Source of the DNA: Haliclona indistincta
Lineage: Eukaryota; Porifera; Demospongiae; Haplosclerida; Chalinidae
Assembly: GCA_964017065.1 (NCBI GenBank)
Contig: OZ024783.1
Location: 4,182,816 to 4,246,815, forward strand
Length of the DNA stretch: 64,000 nucleotides
Direction of reading: 5' to 3'
Positions within the stretch are counted from its first letter, which is position 1. Each line of letters starts with the position of its first letter. This document shows, piece by piece, positions 11,320-23,400 of this stretch. The notes beneath the pieces are model-generated. The model was not told where the DNA came from. It was given only the letters and a program-made list of their open reading frames with translations, and did not search any database. A program made the translations under genes and the position numbers.

Positions 11320-12640
11320 TACTATTATTATTATTATTATTATTATTATTGAGAACACACACCAACATAGGTGCATAATTATAATTATGAAGTTAGAATA
11401 GTCCGGAGCATTAGTTCAGTATCAGAAGTACCATGAATAATATCAAGATTCCTTTTCAAAAAAGGGCGAACAACAGCAGCACAATGTTTATCATCATCAT
11501 GGTAGATTTTCAAAAATTGCGACCCAAACACAGAATTGAGACCAGCGAAGGAATACACCAGAACAGATGAATCACGAAAAACAGCACGAACAAGCAGATT
11601 CGAACTGTTAGAAGCTCTGTCAATAAATTTAGCAGATCTTGAGAATACAAGGTTAACATATTAGCACAACAGTGCAAAATAGAAGTGTGAGTGTTAGCAG
11701 GTAGGGACCAGATACGTCGCAAGCAGTTATTGAAAGCCACCTCAAGGACTCTAAGAGATTTAGATGAGAGTTTCCACAGCTCGCAGCCATACAAAGCAAG
11801 GCAATGAGATTGAAATAAGTATGATAGGACTCGAGGGAAGGACCAACGTACCCAAGGGTGGTGAAGAGATTATTGGCAGCACCTATAAGATAACGAGTCT
11901 TAAGCAGAATATCCTCAGAATCTGAAAGATCATATTTCAACCTGTTACCAAGATGTAGCACTGAGTCAGCAAAATGTAGAGATTGCCCAAAGAAATTGAA
12001 GCAGACATCATCAGAAGCCCGATTACCAAGACAAAACTTGATCAACTGAGTTTTCTGTGGATTAAAAACAAGGCCACAATCAGATGCAAAGGATTCACAA
12101 GTACAAAGCAATAAACGCAGCGCAGAAGCAGAGGGAGCTAACAAAACAACATCATCTGCGTACGCCAGGGCTCCAGCAAAGTGATGACTCCAGTGACAAC
12201 CAACACCACTGGATTTCAATCTAAGGAGAAGTTCGTCAAGGTAAATAGCAAAAAGAATGGGAGAAAGAACACCTCCCTGTCGAACTCCATTGGAAACAAC
12301 AAAAGGGTGAGACAAAGCAGCGTCCCACCTGACTCTCAGATTTTGAGATACATACCATGAATGGAGGAGACGTACAACTAAGGGGGGCAAACCACGAGAA
12401 AGCAATAACTTAAACAAGATGTCATGTCTAACCAAATCAAAAGCCTTCGAAGCATCCAGAAAACAAGCAAATACTGAAGAGTCATGGTGAATGTACTTAC
12501 TCACGACTTGCTTCAAAACACCAGTGCAGAGAGTGGTAGAGAGGTCCTTCTTCACCAAACTGTAAGTTACAGCTGTCCAGGTGAGACGCATATTGAATGA
12601 GAATGCACCATTCGAGAATCTTACTGAGAGAGGAAGCTAG
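11320..12640 (-). mobile_element. 5'-truncated non-LTR retrotransposon with (AAT)n tail
   Basis: The reverse transcriptase remnant is followed on the same strand by a 3' region that ends in an ATT/AAT trinucleotide run near 11325-11352, as in CR1-like and related LINEs. The 5' part (ORF1, endonuclease) is absent. The clade assignment is a guess from overall appearance. Confidence 0.65.
11510..12591 (-). pseudogene. Reverse transcriptase domain of a non-LTR retrotransposon, frameshifted
   Basis: The translated product is an RVT_1-type reverse transcriptase. Visible motifs in order are FLDASKAFDLVRHD (block A, metal-binding Asp), NGVRQGGVLSPILFAIYLDELL, and AYADDVVLLAPSA (the catalytic YADD box). 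The thumb region GLVFNPQKTQLIKF follows. The main frame covers 12591-11653 (312 codons). The C-terminal part (YGCELWKLSSKSLRVLEVAFNN) continues in another frame over 11794-11510, showing at least one frameshift. The N-terminal RT blocks and endonuclease are missing, so it cannot mobilise itself. Identification as an RT is secure; clade is not. Confidence 0.88.
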
Positions 12641-13015
12641 AGCAATGGGTAAAGTAAATTAATAGTGCATACTTAATTAATTATAGTAGCTGTGTGCTAT
12701 AAAAGAAGAAACAAATTCAGACTCCTCGTAAACGATTTTTACATTTGATGTACTGCGACCACTGAGCAAACACCAAAACACATTGCTGTCTCGCTAAACT
12801 GAACTGGGCACTAATAATATGGGTAGAAAATTTCGCCCTAACCTGGTCCACGTTGCTGAAATATACTTTGATTTGAAACGCACTTCGATTACTAGTTTTA
12901 CCACAAAACTGAAGTATAATATAATTTATAGTGTCTAACAAGCATCTTAATCATTTTGGTTGTGATAGTCCTTGCTCTCTCATCATTCTCCAGTAGCTGG
13001 CAGGTTCCACCCCCT
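12641..13015. other. Spacer, nothing recognised
   Basis: AT-rich sequence between the retroelement and the aldo/keto reductase pseudogene. A 74-codon open frame on the minus strand has no domain and is probably chance. Confidence 0.4.
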
Positions 13016-14525
13016 CCCAGTGCCTCTGGGGGAGGGCTGGAAGAACCTCCTCTCAATCTCCTCCTGCATCTCTCATTCCTTCTCTGTGAGAGGAGTGAGA
13101 GTGGACGCGTACGCTGTATTCTTTTCCAGCATCTCCTTATCAGTAATGGTGATCAGTGTGGAAACAACCTAGAGGAATTGAGACATAGCAGTTTCTGACG
13201 TTAGTACAATTTTTTAGAAATATTTTATGTGTTAAAGGTTGGTCAGCTTTTTATGGGGTCTGGGTGTGCTCCAAGAAATATTTTGCTATTTTAAGTCCTT
13301 GAGAGCGATTTTGAGGCTTTCGAGGCTGTTTTAAACACTAAAGCAGTACAAATTTAACTGACCATGACTCTAGGGAGAAACTGGGGCTAGAGGGAAATCC
13401 TTTTTTCAGGATGTTATCATGCTGCAGTCAGATATTTTGCATTATTTTCAGGGCACAAAATTAGTGAGCGAAGTGAGCCAGATAATTTTACTCATGAGCT
13501 GTGTTTCATTACATGTATAAAAACTGTAGTAGAGAGCAACCAGGTGTTCTGTAATCTGTACATGTTCTCACCTCATCGATCATGGTTGACTGAGTATAGT
13601 GCACTGCTAGTCTAGTGATATCCACTCCCTGCTCAGTGCAGTACTGGACTGCTCCAGCACACGCCTTCTTCACATCCTCCATTGCTGGATTCCACTCACG
13701 TGGTCCTTGAGGAGTCAACAAACCGAGTGAGACAGGCCAGGAGCAGCATTGATGAGCGCTACTCCACGTGACTTGAAGAACTCAAAATGGTCGATGAGAG
13801 AAGAGTCATTGAGAGAGAGTCTAGCATATGATAGTACAGAGTCAATCTTCACGTTGCTTCTAGTGATGATCTCTCTCAGTGGTTGCAGTGGGTATCCTGT
13901 GATACCAATGTATCGACACGATCCTCTCTCCTTCAGTCTCTGGACAGCAGGAAGAGTCTCATTCACTATCATATCAACTGATGATGCAAACTCAACATCA
14001 TGGACCTGCAAGAGATCAACGTGACTGAGCTGTAGACGGGCTAAGCTCTCTTCGATGCTCTTTGTCACTCTGTCGGCTGTGAAGTCAAATCTCGTAGCTA
14101 CAGCCCACGTGTAGCGACCCACTTTTGTTGAGAGAAAGAACTTGTCGCGAGAGATACCTTTCAGAGCTTGACCAATGAAGAGTTCAGAGAGACCCTCACC
14201 ATAGAACGGTGAGGTGTCTATCAGATTGACTCCTTTCTCTAAAACAGCATACCTAGAAAATGCAGCCATGAAATACAGAACAGCTAAAGCACGCCACTTA
14301 GTCATAATTATGTAGAAGCATATTCTCAGTTCAAACAGCGGGTGCAAGCTTATAAAATGGCTATATTGAATGAGGAAGATGCAGTTTGTTTCTGGTTTAC
14401 CTGAGGCCTGCTCTCGCTGTCTCTTCGTCAAACTCTCCGTATATTCTCCCGTATCCAGAGCCTCCCAGTCCAATCACAGACAACAGTACTCTTCCACCCT
14501 CACCGAACGAGCGATAGCGCATCAT
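13016..14525 (-). pseudogene. L-galactose-dehydrogenase-like aldo/keto reductase, inactivated copy
   Basis: The exons mirror the intact paralogue at 36495-38712: exon 1 14525-14401 (MMRYRSFGEGG, GLGGSGYG), exon 2 14252-13572, exon 3 from 13168. Exon 2 keeps the family signatures: LIDTSPFYG with catalytic Asp and Tyr, STKVGRY with Lys, LLQVHDVEF with His. Two lesions are visible. A frameshift lies near 13735, between ALINAA and GLLTPQGPREWNPA, where the paralogue has 5 fewer bases. An in-frame TGA follows PLTEKE in exon 3, where the paralogue has CGA. Exon 2 splice sites are still intact (CTAG acceptor, GTGAGA donor), so decay is recent. An assembly error is possible, but two independent lesions make that less likely. 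Confidence 0.78.
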
Positions 14526-15757
14526 ACTGAACTTTCTCTACCAACAAAGAACCTCAGAAGAAGGTGTGGCTCGTTAATACAAAAAGGCGCGCAATTGTAA
14601 ATTAGGTCTATCACGTCACAATGTTCTAACAGTAGTCTTTTGACCATGGAAACCATGGTGTATTTTTTTTCAGTTTTGCACAATTTTTATGATATAAAAA
14701 CGAAATGAACCTGTGAATGGTTGATAAGTGAAGAGTGCTGAAAAATATTGAATGTGATGGAAAAATTTAAGTCATAAAATTGGACATACTATAAGTGGAA
14801 ACATAGTTTAGAAATATTGAACATCCAAGAGAATGTGTTGATCATGCACACACAGACCATTCATAAAGAATTCCATGATTTGCTTTAACTGATTGCATGA
14901 GAGTCGGCGATAAAGAATATAACAAGTAGATCTTCTCACTAGAGACAGATTTGGTAAAGAATGACGAAAAGAGTTTAAGAGAGAGATTAGAGAGTTGAAG
15001 GAGGCTGGAACCAGTCTTGATCAGTCATGAAGAAGATAATCGAAGAGGAGTCTTTATAGCTCAGAGTGCTCTAGTAGACAAAGAGAGAACACATTGATTG
15101 AGACTGGTTGAAGAAGAGCTAGTGATCAAGGGGTTAACTGTGTTAGACGAGGACAGTGATAAAGAATTAATATCATGATCCAGTATGAGGAGATTGGATA
15201 GAAAAGAACAGAGTGAGATTGATGGAGACCATCAACTTCAAATAGAGTCGAGAATTATGAAGAATTAAACAATGATCACACTTGGATCAAATAAGACGCA
15301 AGGAAAGACTGAGAGATGGAGTGGATCCAGTTTAAAGAGCTTGGTTCAAACAGGAGACAGGATCGATGGTGCACGACCATGCTAGCCATCAATTTTTATA
15401 TAAATATTAATTAATTTTTGATCCCATATTAGACAGGAGGATCAAAGAAAGAGAGAGAGTGAAAGGAGTGAGTGTCAGATTAGGTTGTGAGGGCATCATG
15501 AGGCAGCAACTCTAGTAAGATAATCATAAGGTCACAGCATTCTGGAGCAAGGACCAAAACACAAGAAGAGGAATCAAGCATTGGAGAAGTATCACAAGAA
15601 TATAATGCACAAGCATGCTGTCCTGCAAAGAAAAATTCAGATTCAGTTAGTTCATGATAACAATAGTATTAGTTCACTATTTAATGACATGCTATAATAC
15701 TAACTCAATGATTTTATAATTACTACAATGTAGCCTAACGAATAAGAATAAGTATAT
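14526..15757. other. Intergenic, purine-skewed
   Basis: No gene seen. The plus strand of 14880-15620 is strongly purine-rich (many GAGA/AAGA words) and may be a decayed coding or repeat segment; all frames are full of stops. Confidence 0.4.
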
Positions 15758-17366
15758 GTTATACCATGCCTACCCGTGGTATATCACGAATACACGAAGC
15801 AATAACTATTAAACGAAAAGCGGGCGTATAAAAGGGGAGGAGCCAGTCCACAATTTGCAAATGGCGGCCACACAAAAATGACACGTGTGCCTGCGTGTAC
15901 CCATGTACTGTCTCTGTATTGTCCTGTACAAATTGTAGTGTATTACAAGTATGTTTGTTATCAGCACATAAGTGTGAACATGTGCATGTTGTAAATAACG
16001 AGCACCATGGCGAACTTATCGAGAAAGCACGTAGCGTCTTCGATATCCATTTCACGAGCCAAGAAGAAAGGGAGGTCTTTCACCATAGACTGAAGAACGT
16101 CCGTCAGCTGCTAACACCGCCTGATTGAATCAATCTCTCGACAACTACTCGCTTTTCAAAGACACTGTGTGATAGTGCTGAAGAATGAAGACTGTTGTTA
16201 GCCATACAGCACAAGCAGCAACGCCTACACACTTGTTTCGTTCTTCCGCGTTACTACAGCGTAATGTATACCAAGTTAACATTGTTTTACGCATGTGTGT
16301 AGTGTTAGTGGATGGCGGTGGCGCGAAAGCGGTTCAAAACTTTGTAAGTTTGAAAATCGCCGCCATTTCTGTATTAGCGGTCATTTTACATCCGGCCTGG
16401 CCCTGCCCTTTTTATACGCCTACTGAGCTCGCGGAACGTCCGCGTCGATTCCGTAATTCCCAATGTTTTTATCCGCCCGCTGTTCGTTTAATCCCGAGGG
16501 CGTAGCCTGAGGGATTAATGGTTATTGCTGAGTGTATTCATGATACACCACAGGTTGGCATGGTATAACTGACTTGTACCATGGCAACCACAAGGCCCAC
16601 TGATGTCTGTAGGTTTCTATAGGATAAATAAGGGCAGCTTGCACACTCTTTATAGTTTACTGGTGAGGTTGACTCACCTTTCTCTCTGGAAGGTATATCA
16701 TTTCTATGATCTTTTTTGCCCAGTGGGAGTCATGTGACTTCCCGTGTAATATCCAGATTTGTACCATAGGAAGCCTTATTTTCAAAGGCACCGCCAGTGG
16801 TATATTTCAGATATACCATGGAAAGTCACATGATTTCCTGTGGAATAACTAGATATTCCACGGTTTATCATGTGATTTCCTGTGGTATATCTGGATATTC
16901 CACGGGAAGGCACATGACTCCCACTAGGCAAAAAAAGATCATAGAAATGATCTACCTTCCAGAGAGAAAAATAGGAAGTGGTTAGAGTTGCGAGTCAACC
17001 TCACCAGAAAACTATAAAGAGTGTGCAAGCCGCCCTTATTTATCCTATAGAAACCTACAGACATCAGTGGGCCTTGTGGTTGCTATGATACAAGTCAGTT
17101 ATACCATGCCCACCTGTGGTGTATCATGAATACACTCAGCAATAACTATTAATCCCTCGGGCTACGCCCTCGGGATTAATAGTTATTGCTTCGTGTATTC
17201 GTGATACACCACGGGTAGGCATGGTATAACGTATACATACCACAGGAAATCACATGATAAACCGTGGAATATCTAGTTATTCCACAGGAAATCATGTGAC
17301 TTTCCATGGTATATCTGAAATACACCACTGGCGGTGCCTTTGAAAATAAGGCTTCCTATGGTACAA
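15758..17366. mobile_element. Interleaved palindromic inverted-repeat complex
   Basis: Three inverted-repeat pairs are visible. A terminal pair of about 54 bp (15758-15812 and 17177-17230) starts GTTATACCATGCCTACCCGT. A second pair of about 260 bp (16494-16752 and 16902-17162) forms a large palindrome. A third pair (16759-16885 and 17236-17366) crosses the second. The GTTATACCATGCC module occurs four times in alternating orientation, and once more at the extreme right end of the window. Short frames inside show no domain. Confidence 0.7.
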
Positions 17367-17469
17367 TCTATTTTATTGCCAAAATTATCATACCGGTAGT
17401 TGACAGTATAGCAGAATGTATTAGCTATGTACCAATTTACCCAGACCCAGGCTCTAAAAAGTATTAACT

Positions 17470-17475
17470 TTTATT
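17470..17475 (-). promoter_or_regulatory. Polyadenylation signal of locus 2
   Basis: AATAAA on the minus strand, 11 nt after the TAA stop of the Death-domain exon. A very short 3' UTR is implied. Confidence 0.6.
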
Positions 17476-17485
17476 GGAAACTCAC

Positions 17486-20400
17486 TTAGTCAGATCTCAT
17501 AGGAATGACAGTAATAGATGGATTGAGTTGCCGTAAAGCACTTTGAAGAACCTGTTTGTTGCGAGTTTCAACCGGTCCCTTCAGCCATGTATCCAGCATA
17601 TATATTCTGCACATCTCTACCTCTTTCAACTGGTTTTGCTCAATTGTTTTCAAAGTAGGAAAACTCAAACCAAGACGGACACCAAGTGGGAACCATTGAT
17701 ACACTGTACTCAGTGCTGTCACTAACACTGATAGATGAGAGTCATCTATAGTGAGAGAATCAAATGATACTCAAAGAGTTGATGCAATTCTTACCTAGTG
17801 TGCCATCAGGAACTTTGGATAAGTCTACCATGACTTGTGGTTCTTCCTCATTAGGAGGAGTAGATACTGGTTGAGTTGTAGGAACATGTTGAGTACAAGA
17901 CTCAGTCTGATCTGGTGTTGCTATACATGCAGGCACACATGTCAAATTGACACAAGAGCATAAATTTTATCTGAATTAATTTACCTTCTACATCAAATGT
18001 TGTTGGTGGCTTGAAAATTTCATCAGGATCTAGCTCCGCCACTACCTGTAGAAAAGAATATATTAGTAAAACCATACTACAGCTAAGTACTCACCAATGG
18101 ATTTCTTCCTGTGAATATGCTCAAACTGTCCAAATGCTTCTTCAAGCTCAAGTGGCTCTGTGACTCCAGCTGAGGCTGCTGACAGCACTCCCTCACCTCA
18201 TTGAGGAGGGCAGAGGAGACTGGCTGGTCGCTCTTGCTGCTGTCCATCAGTTCACACACAGAGGAGGGACTCAAGAGATGATATGGCTCAAAAAATAGAG
18301 CTTTCTCAGTGAAGAGCTGATGACTGTCATTAGTGCAACTAAGAATCACCGGATTGCGGAGGAGTATAGCCCTAGCAGTAGCTTTGATAGAATATAGGTT
18401 TGCAGTCTCAGGAATACTTTCCAATGGACACTGTTGGAGTAGAGAGGGTGAGATGAGACACTCTAATGTGTCCAGGTCTGGAGCCAGTTCCTTCTGAAGA
18501 TCTAGAACCAGTCTAATCACAGCTCTGCGATGCTTGATGTACTCCACTGGTCTGGTAATGCCCCTGTTGTGGTACATAGTCAATACCACCCAACGATTTT
18601 GCTGGATAACCTCCACAACTGTCCTGATACCATCCTCATTGTTCCATGCAATGCCGTTTTTCCACACAGTACACTTCTGTTCAACTCCATGCAAAAGATA
18701 GTTTTTAGAAATGCTTTCACGAGGTAAAGGAAAAGTATACGCAAGGCGGAGAATCAAAACATGTAAAAAGCGAACCGAAAAATATCGGTACTCATAATCC
18801 TTGGAACCAAGACACCATCCAAATGCAACCAGATCAGATTGTTCTATGACTAAATCTTGTGGTCGCTCAGTATTCAACAGTGAAGGAAAAAATAAAAATT
18901 GATCTTTTTTATCATCAGTGGCAAAAGTAGCTTGAAGATTAGTATTAATACCAGACAAGTTGACAGGAAGACAAACCTCAAGACTGACCAATAGCTCAAC
19001 CAGCATCTCAGGATCATACTTGGAAAAGACCTTTCGAAATGAAGAGAAATGTATTATACCAGTATTGCTGACTATTGGAAGATACTCTTTGAAATGCTTT
19101 GGTGCAAACAGCACACCATTGACTTCTTTCAACAAAATTTCCATCTTTATTACTACCCAGCTTTTTTCCACACACTGCTTGTTCCTCATGTACATAATTA
19201 CACCAATTTCATTCAGAGACTCTAACAGTTCATTGAGGAAAAGCACATTTAGTGGAATGGGAGAATCTCCAACAGAAATAAGATTTGATATGAGGTCTTT
19301 CAAATGAATAGCTATTCTTTCCACCTTTGTTCTAAGAAATGCATACAACAAATGACAGTATATACTGAGTGAAGGTGCTTGATCCAATATAGAGCGATGA
19401 CATTGTAGAACTAAAGAAGGGAATTTCTTATTGTTCATCTTGCGGCAATCCATACCCACAAATCCAATATATTCTAATCTTTTTGTTCTCGCCTCAACAA
19501 GTTCAGTTACAAGCAACTTCTTGGATTGCTTTTGATTCTTAGTGATCATGTCAACATGGCTGCCAACTATCACAAAGAATGATTTCTCTTCACTTTTACA
19601 TGAAGCTTCTTGAATAAAGTTGAGCCAGTAGCAAAGAGCATGAGTTATCTCTTCTTCACTCTTGCTAAGATCAACTAGATTAATGAAAATGGCTGTAGAT
19701 TTTTGTATGACAACTTCCATTATAGCAGAATGGCTGAAGTTGTACTCAGCTTGTCCAGCTAAATCAAACAGAATCATGTTTCCCACACTAGGACTGTAAA
19801 CAAAATGAGTGTTTATACCAGCCGTCAGCTGTTCTACAGGAGGAACTTTCCTGAACCGTTGAAACCAGCCACCAGTGGCTTGTTGTATGATGCAATGAGC
19901 AAGAGAAGATTTCCCTGTACCACTGTTCCCTGTGATAATTGTCTTAGTGAATGAGTGAATTGGATAAGACTTTATTGATTGCAGAAACGGGTTGAATAGA
20001 TTTAACAGTTCATAGCTGTTGTGACTGGATTCAGCATAATCAACTGCAGTACGACCATTTTTGTCTTTATTAAATACGTCTAATCGTCTATCTTGTATCA
20101 GCCACTTTACAACTTCAATATGGCCAGCACCACTGGCATAATGCAAAGATGTCTTGCCACTATTGTCAGAAACAACCGGGTCACAGCCTTGTTCACTGAT
20201 AAGATACTGAATTACGTTTATATGACTTTGATCACAAGCACAATGCAAAGGTGTCCTACCATATTCTCCTCTACTGTTTGGGTCACAGTGATGCTCAGCG
20301 ATAAGGTACTTGACAACTACTAGTTGTCCAAAAATACAAGCAATGTGTACTGGCATATTACCATCATCATCTGGTAGCGCTGGGTCACAACCATGCTCTG

Positions 20401-23400
20401 TAATCAGATACTTGATTATATCCATGTGACCATTCTCACAAGCACAATGCAAAGGTGTCCTACCATATTTTCCTCTACTGTTTGGATCACAGTGTTGTTC
20501 ATTGATAAGGTACTTGACAACTACTAGTTGCCTTAAAAGACAAGCAAAGTGTATAGGCATATCACCATCATCATCTGGTAATGCTGGGTCACAACCATGC
20601 TCTGTAATCAGATACTTGATTATATCCATGTGACCATTCTTACAAGCACGATCCATGGGTCTCCAACCATATTTACCTCTACTGTTTGGATCACAGTGTT
20701 GTTCAGTGATAAGGTACCTGACAACTACAAGTTGCCCAAAAACACAAGCAATGTTTATTGGCTTATCACCACCAAAATCTGGTAATGCTGGGTCACAATC
20801 ATGCTCTGTAATCAGATACTTGATTATATCCATGTGACCATTCTTACAAGCACGATGCAAAGGTCTCCAACCATATTTACCTCTACTGTTTGGATCACAG
20901 CGTTGTTCAGTGATAAGGTACTTGACAACTACTAGTTGCCCTGAAATACAAGCAATGTGTATTGGCATATCACCACCATCATCTGGTAATGCTGGGTGAC
21001 AACCATGCTCTGTAATCAGATACGCAATTATATCCATGTGACCATTCTCACAAGCATAATGCAAAGGTGTCCTACCATATTTTCCTCTACTGTTTGGATC
21101 ACAGTGTTGTTTAGTGATAAGGTACTTGACAACTACTAGTTGCCCTAAAATACAAGCAATGTGTATTGGCATATCACCATCATCATCTGGTAATGCTGGG
21201 TAACAACCTTGCTCTGTAATCAGATACTTGATTATATCCATGTGACCATTCTCACAAGCACAATGCAAAGGTGTCCTACCATATTTTCCTCTAATGTTTG
21301 GATCACAGTGTTGTTTAGTGATAAGGTACTTGACAACTGCTAGTTGCCCTAAAATACAAGCAATGTGTGTTGGCATATCACCATCATCATCTTGTAATGC
21401 TGGGTCACAACCTTGCTCTGTAATAAGATACTTGATTATATCCATGTGACCATTCTCACAAGCACAATGTAAAGGTGTCCTACCATATATTCCTCGACTG
21501 TTTGAATCACAGTGTCGTTTAGTGATAAGGTACTTGACAACGGCTAGTTGCCCTGTAAGACAAGCAATGTGTATTGACATATTACCATTGTCATCTGGTA
21601 ATGCTGGGTCAAAACCATGCTCTGTAATCAAATACTTGATTATATCCATGTGACCATTCTCACAAGCATAATGCAAAGGTGTCCTACCATATTTTCCTCT
21701 ACTGTTTGTATTACCGTGTTGTTCAGTGAGAAGGTACTTGACAACTACTAGTTGCCCTGTAAGACAAGCAATGTGTATTGACATATTACCATTGTCATCT
21801 GGTAATGCTGGGTCACAACCATGCTCTGTCATCAGATACTTGATTATATCAAAATGACCATTCCTACAAGCATAATGCAAAAGTGTCGTACCATATTCTC
21901 CTCTACTGTTTGGATCACAGTGTTGTTCAGTGATAAGGTACTTGACAACTACTAGTTGCCCAAAAACACAAGCAGTGTTTATTGGCATATGACCATCATC
22001 ATCTGGTAACGCTGGGTCACAACCATGCTCTGTAATCAGATACTTGATTATATCCATGTGACCATCCCCACAAGCACAATGCAAAGGTGTTACACCATAA
22101 TTTCCTCTACTGTTTGGATCACAGTGTAGTTCAGTGATAAGGTATTTGACAATTACTAGTTGTCCTAAAAGACAAGCAATGTGTACTGGCATATTACCGT
22201 TGTCATCTGGTAATGCTGGGTCACAACCATGCTCTGTAATCAGATACTTGACTATATCCATGTGACCATTCTCACAAGCACAATGCAAAGGTGTCCTACC
22301 ATATTTTCCTCTACTGTTTGGATCACAGTGTTGTTCAGTGAGAAGGTACTTGACAACTTCTAGTTGCCCTAAAATACAAGCAATGTGTATTGGCATATAA
22401 CCATCGTCATCTGATAACGCTGGGTAACAACCTTGCTCTGTAATCAGATACTTGACTATATCCATGTGACCATTCTCACAAGCACAATGCAAAGGTGTCC
22501 TACCATATTTTCCTCTACTGTTTGGATCACAGTGTTGTTCAGTGAGAATGTACTTGACAACTTCTAGTTGCCCTAAAATACAAGCAATGTGTATTGGCAT
22601 ATAACCATCGTCATCCGATAACGCTGGGTAACAACCATACTCTGTAATCAGATACGTGATTGTATCCATGTGACCATTCCCACAAGCACAATGCAAAGGT
22701 GTTCTACCATATTTCCCTCTACTGTTTGGATCACAGAATAGTTCATTGATAAGGTACTTGACAACTACTAGTTGCCCTGTAAGACAAGCAATGTGTATTG
22801 ACATATTACCATTGTCATCTGCTAATGCTGGGTCACAACCATGCTCTGTAATCATATACTTGACTATATCCAAATGACCATTCTTACAAGCATAATGCAA
22901 AAGTGTCGTACCATATTCTCCTCTACTGTTTGGATCACAGTGTTGTTCAGTGATAAGGTACCTGACAACTACTAGTTGTCCAAAAAGACAAGCAATGTGT
23001 ACTGGCATATGACCATCATCATCTGGTAACGCTGGGTCACAACCATGCTTTGTAATTAGATATTTGATTATATCCATGTGACCTTTCTCACAAGCATAAT
23101 GCAAAAGTGTCCTGCCATATCTTCCTCTACTGTTTGGATTACAGTGTTGTCCAATGATAAGGTACTTGACAACTACAAGTTGCCCTAAAACACAAGCTGT
23201 GTGTATTGGCATATAACCATCATCATCTGGTAACGCTGAGTCACAACCTTGCTCTGTAATCAGATACTTGACTATATCCATGTGACCATTCCCACCAGCA
23301 CAATGCAAAGGTGTTATACCATATTTACCTCTACTGTTTGGATCACAGTGTAGTTCATTGATAAGGTACTTGACAACTACTAGTTGCCCTATAAGACAAG

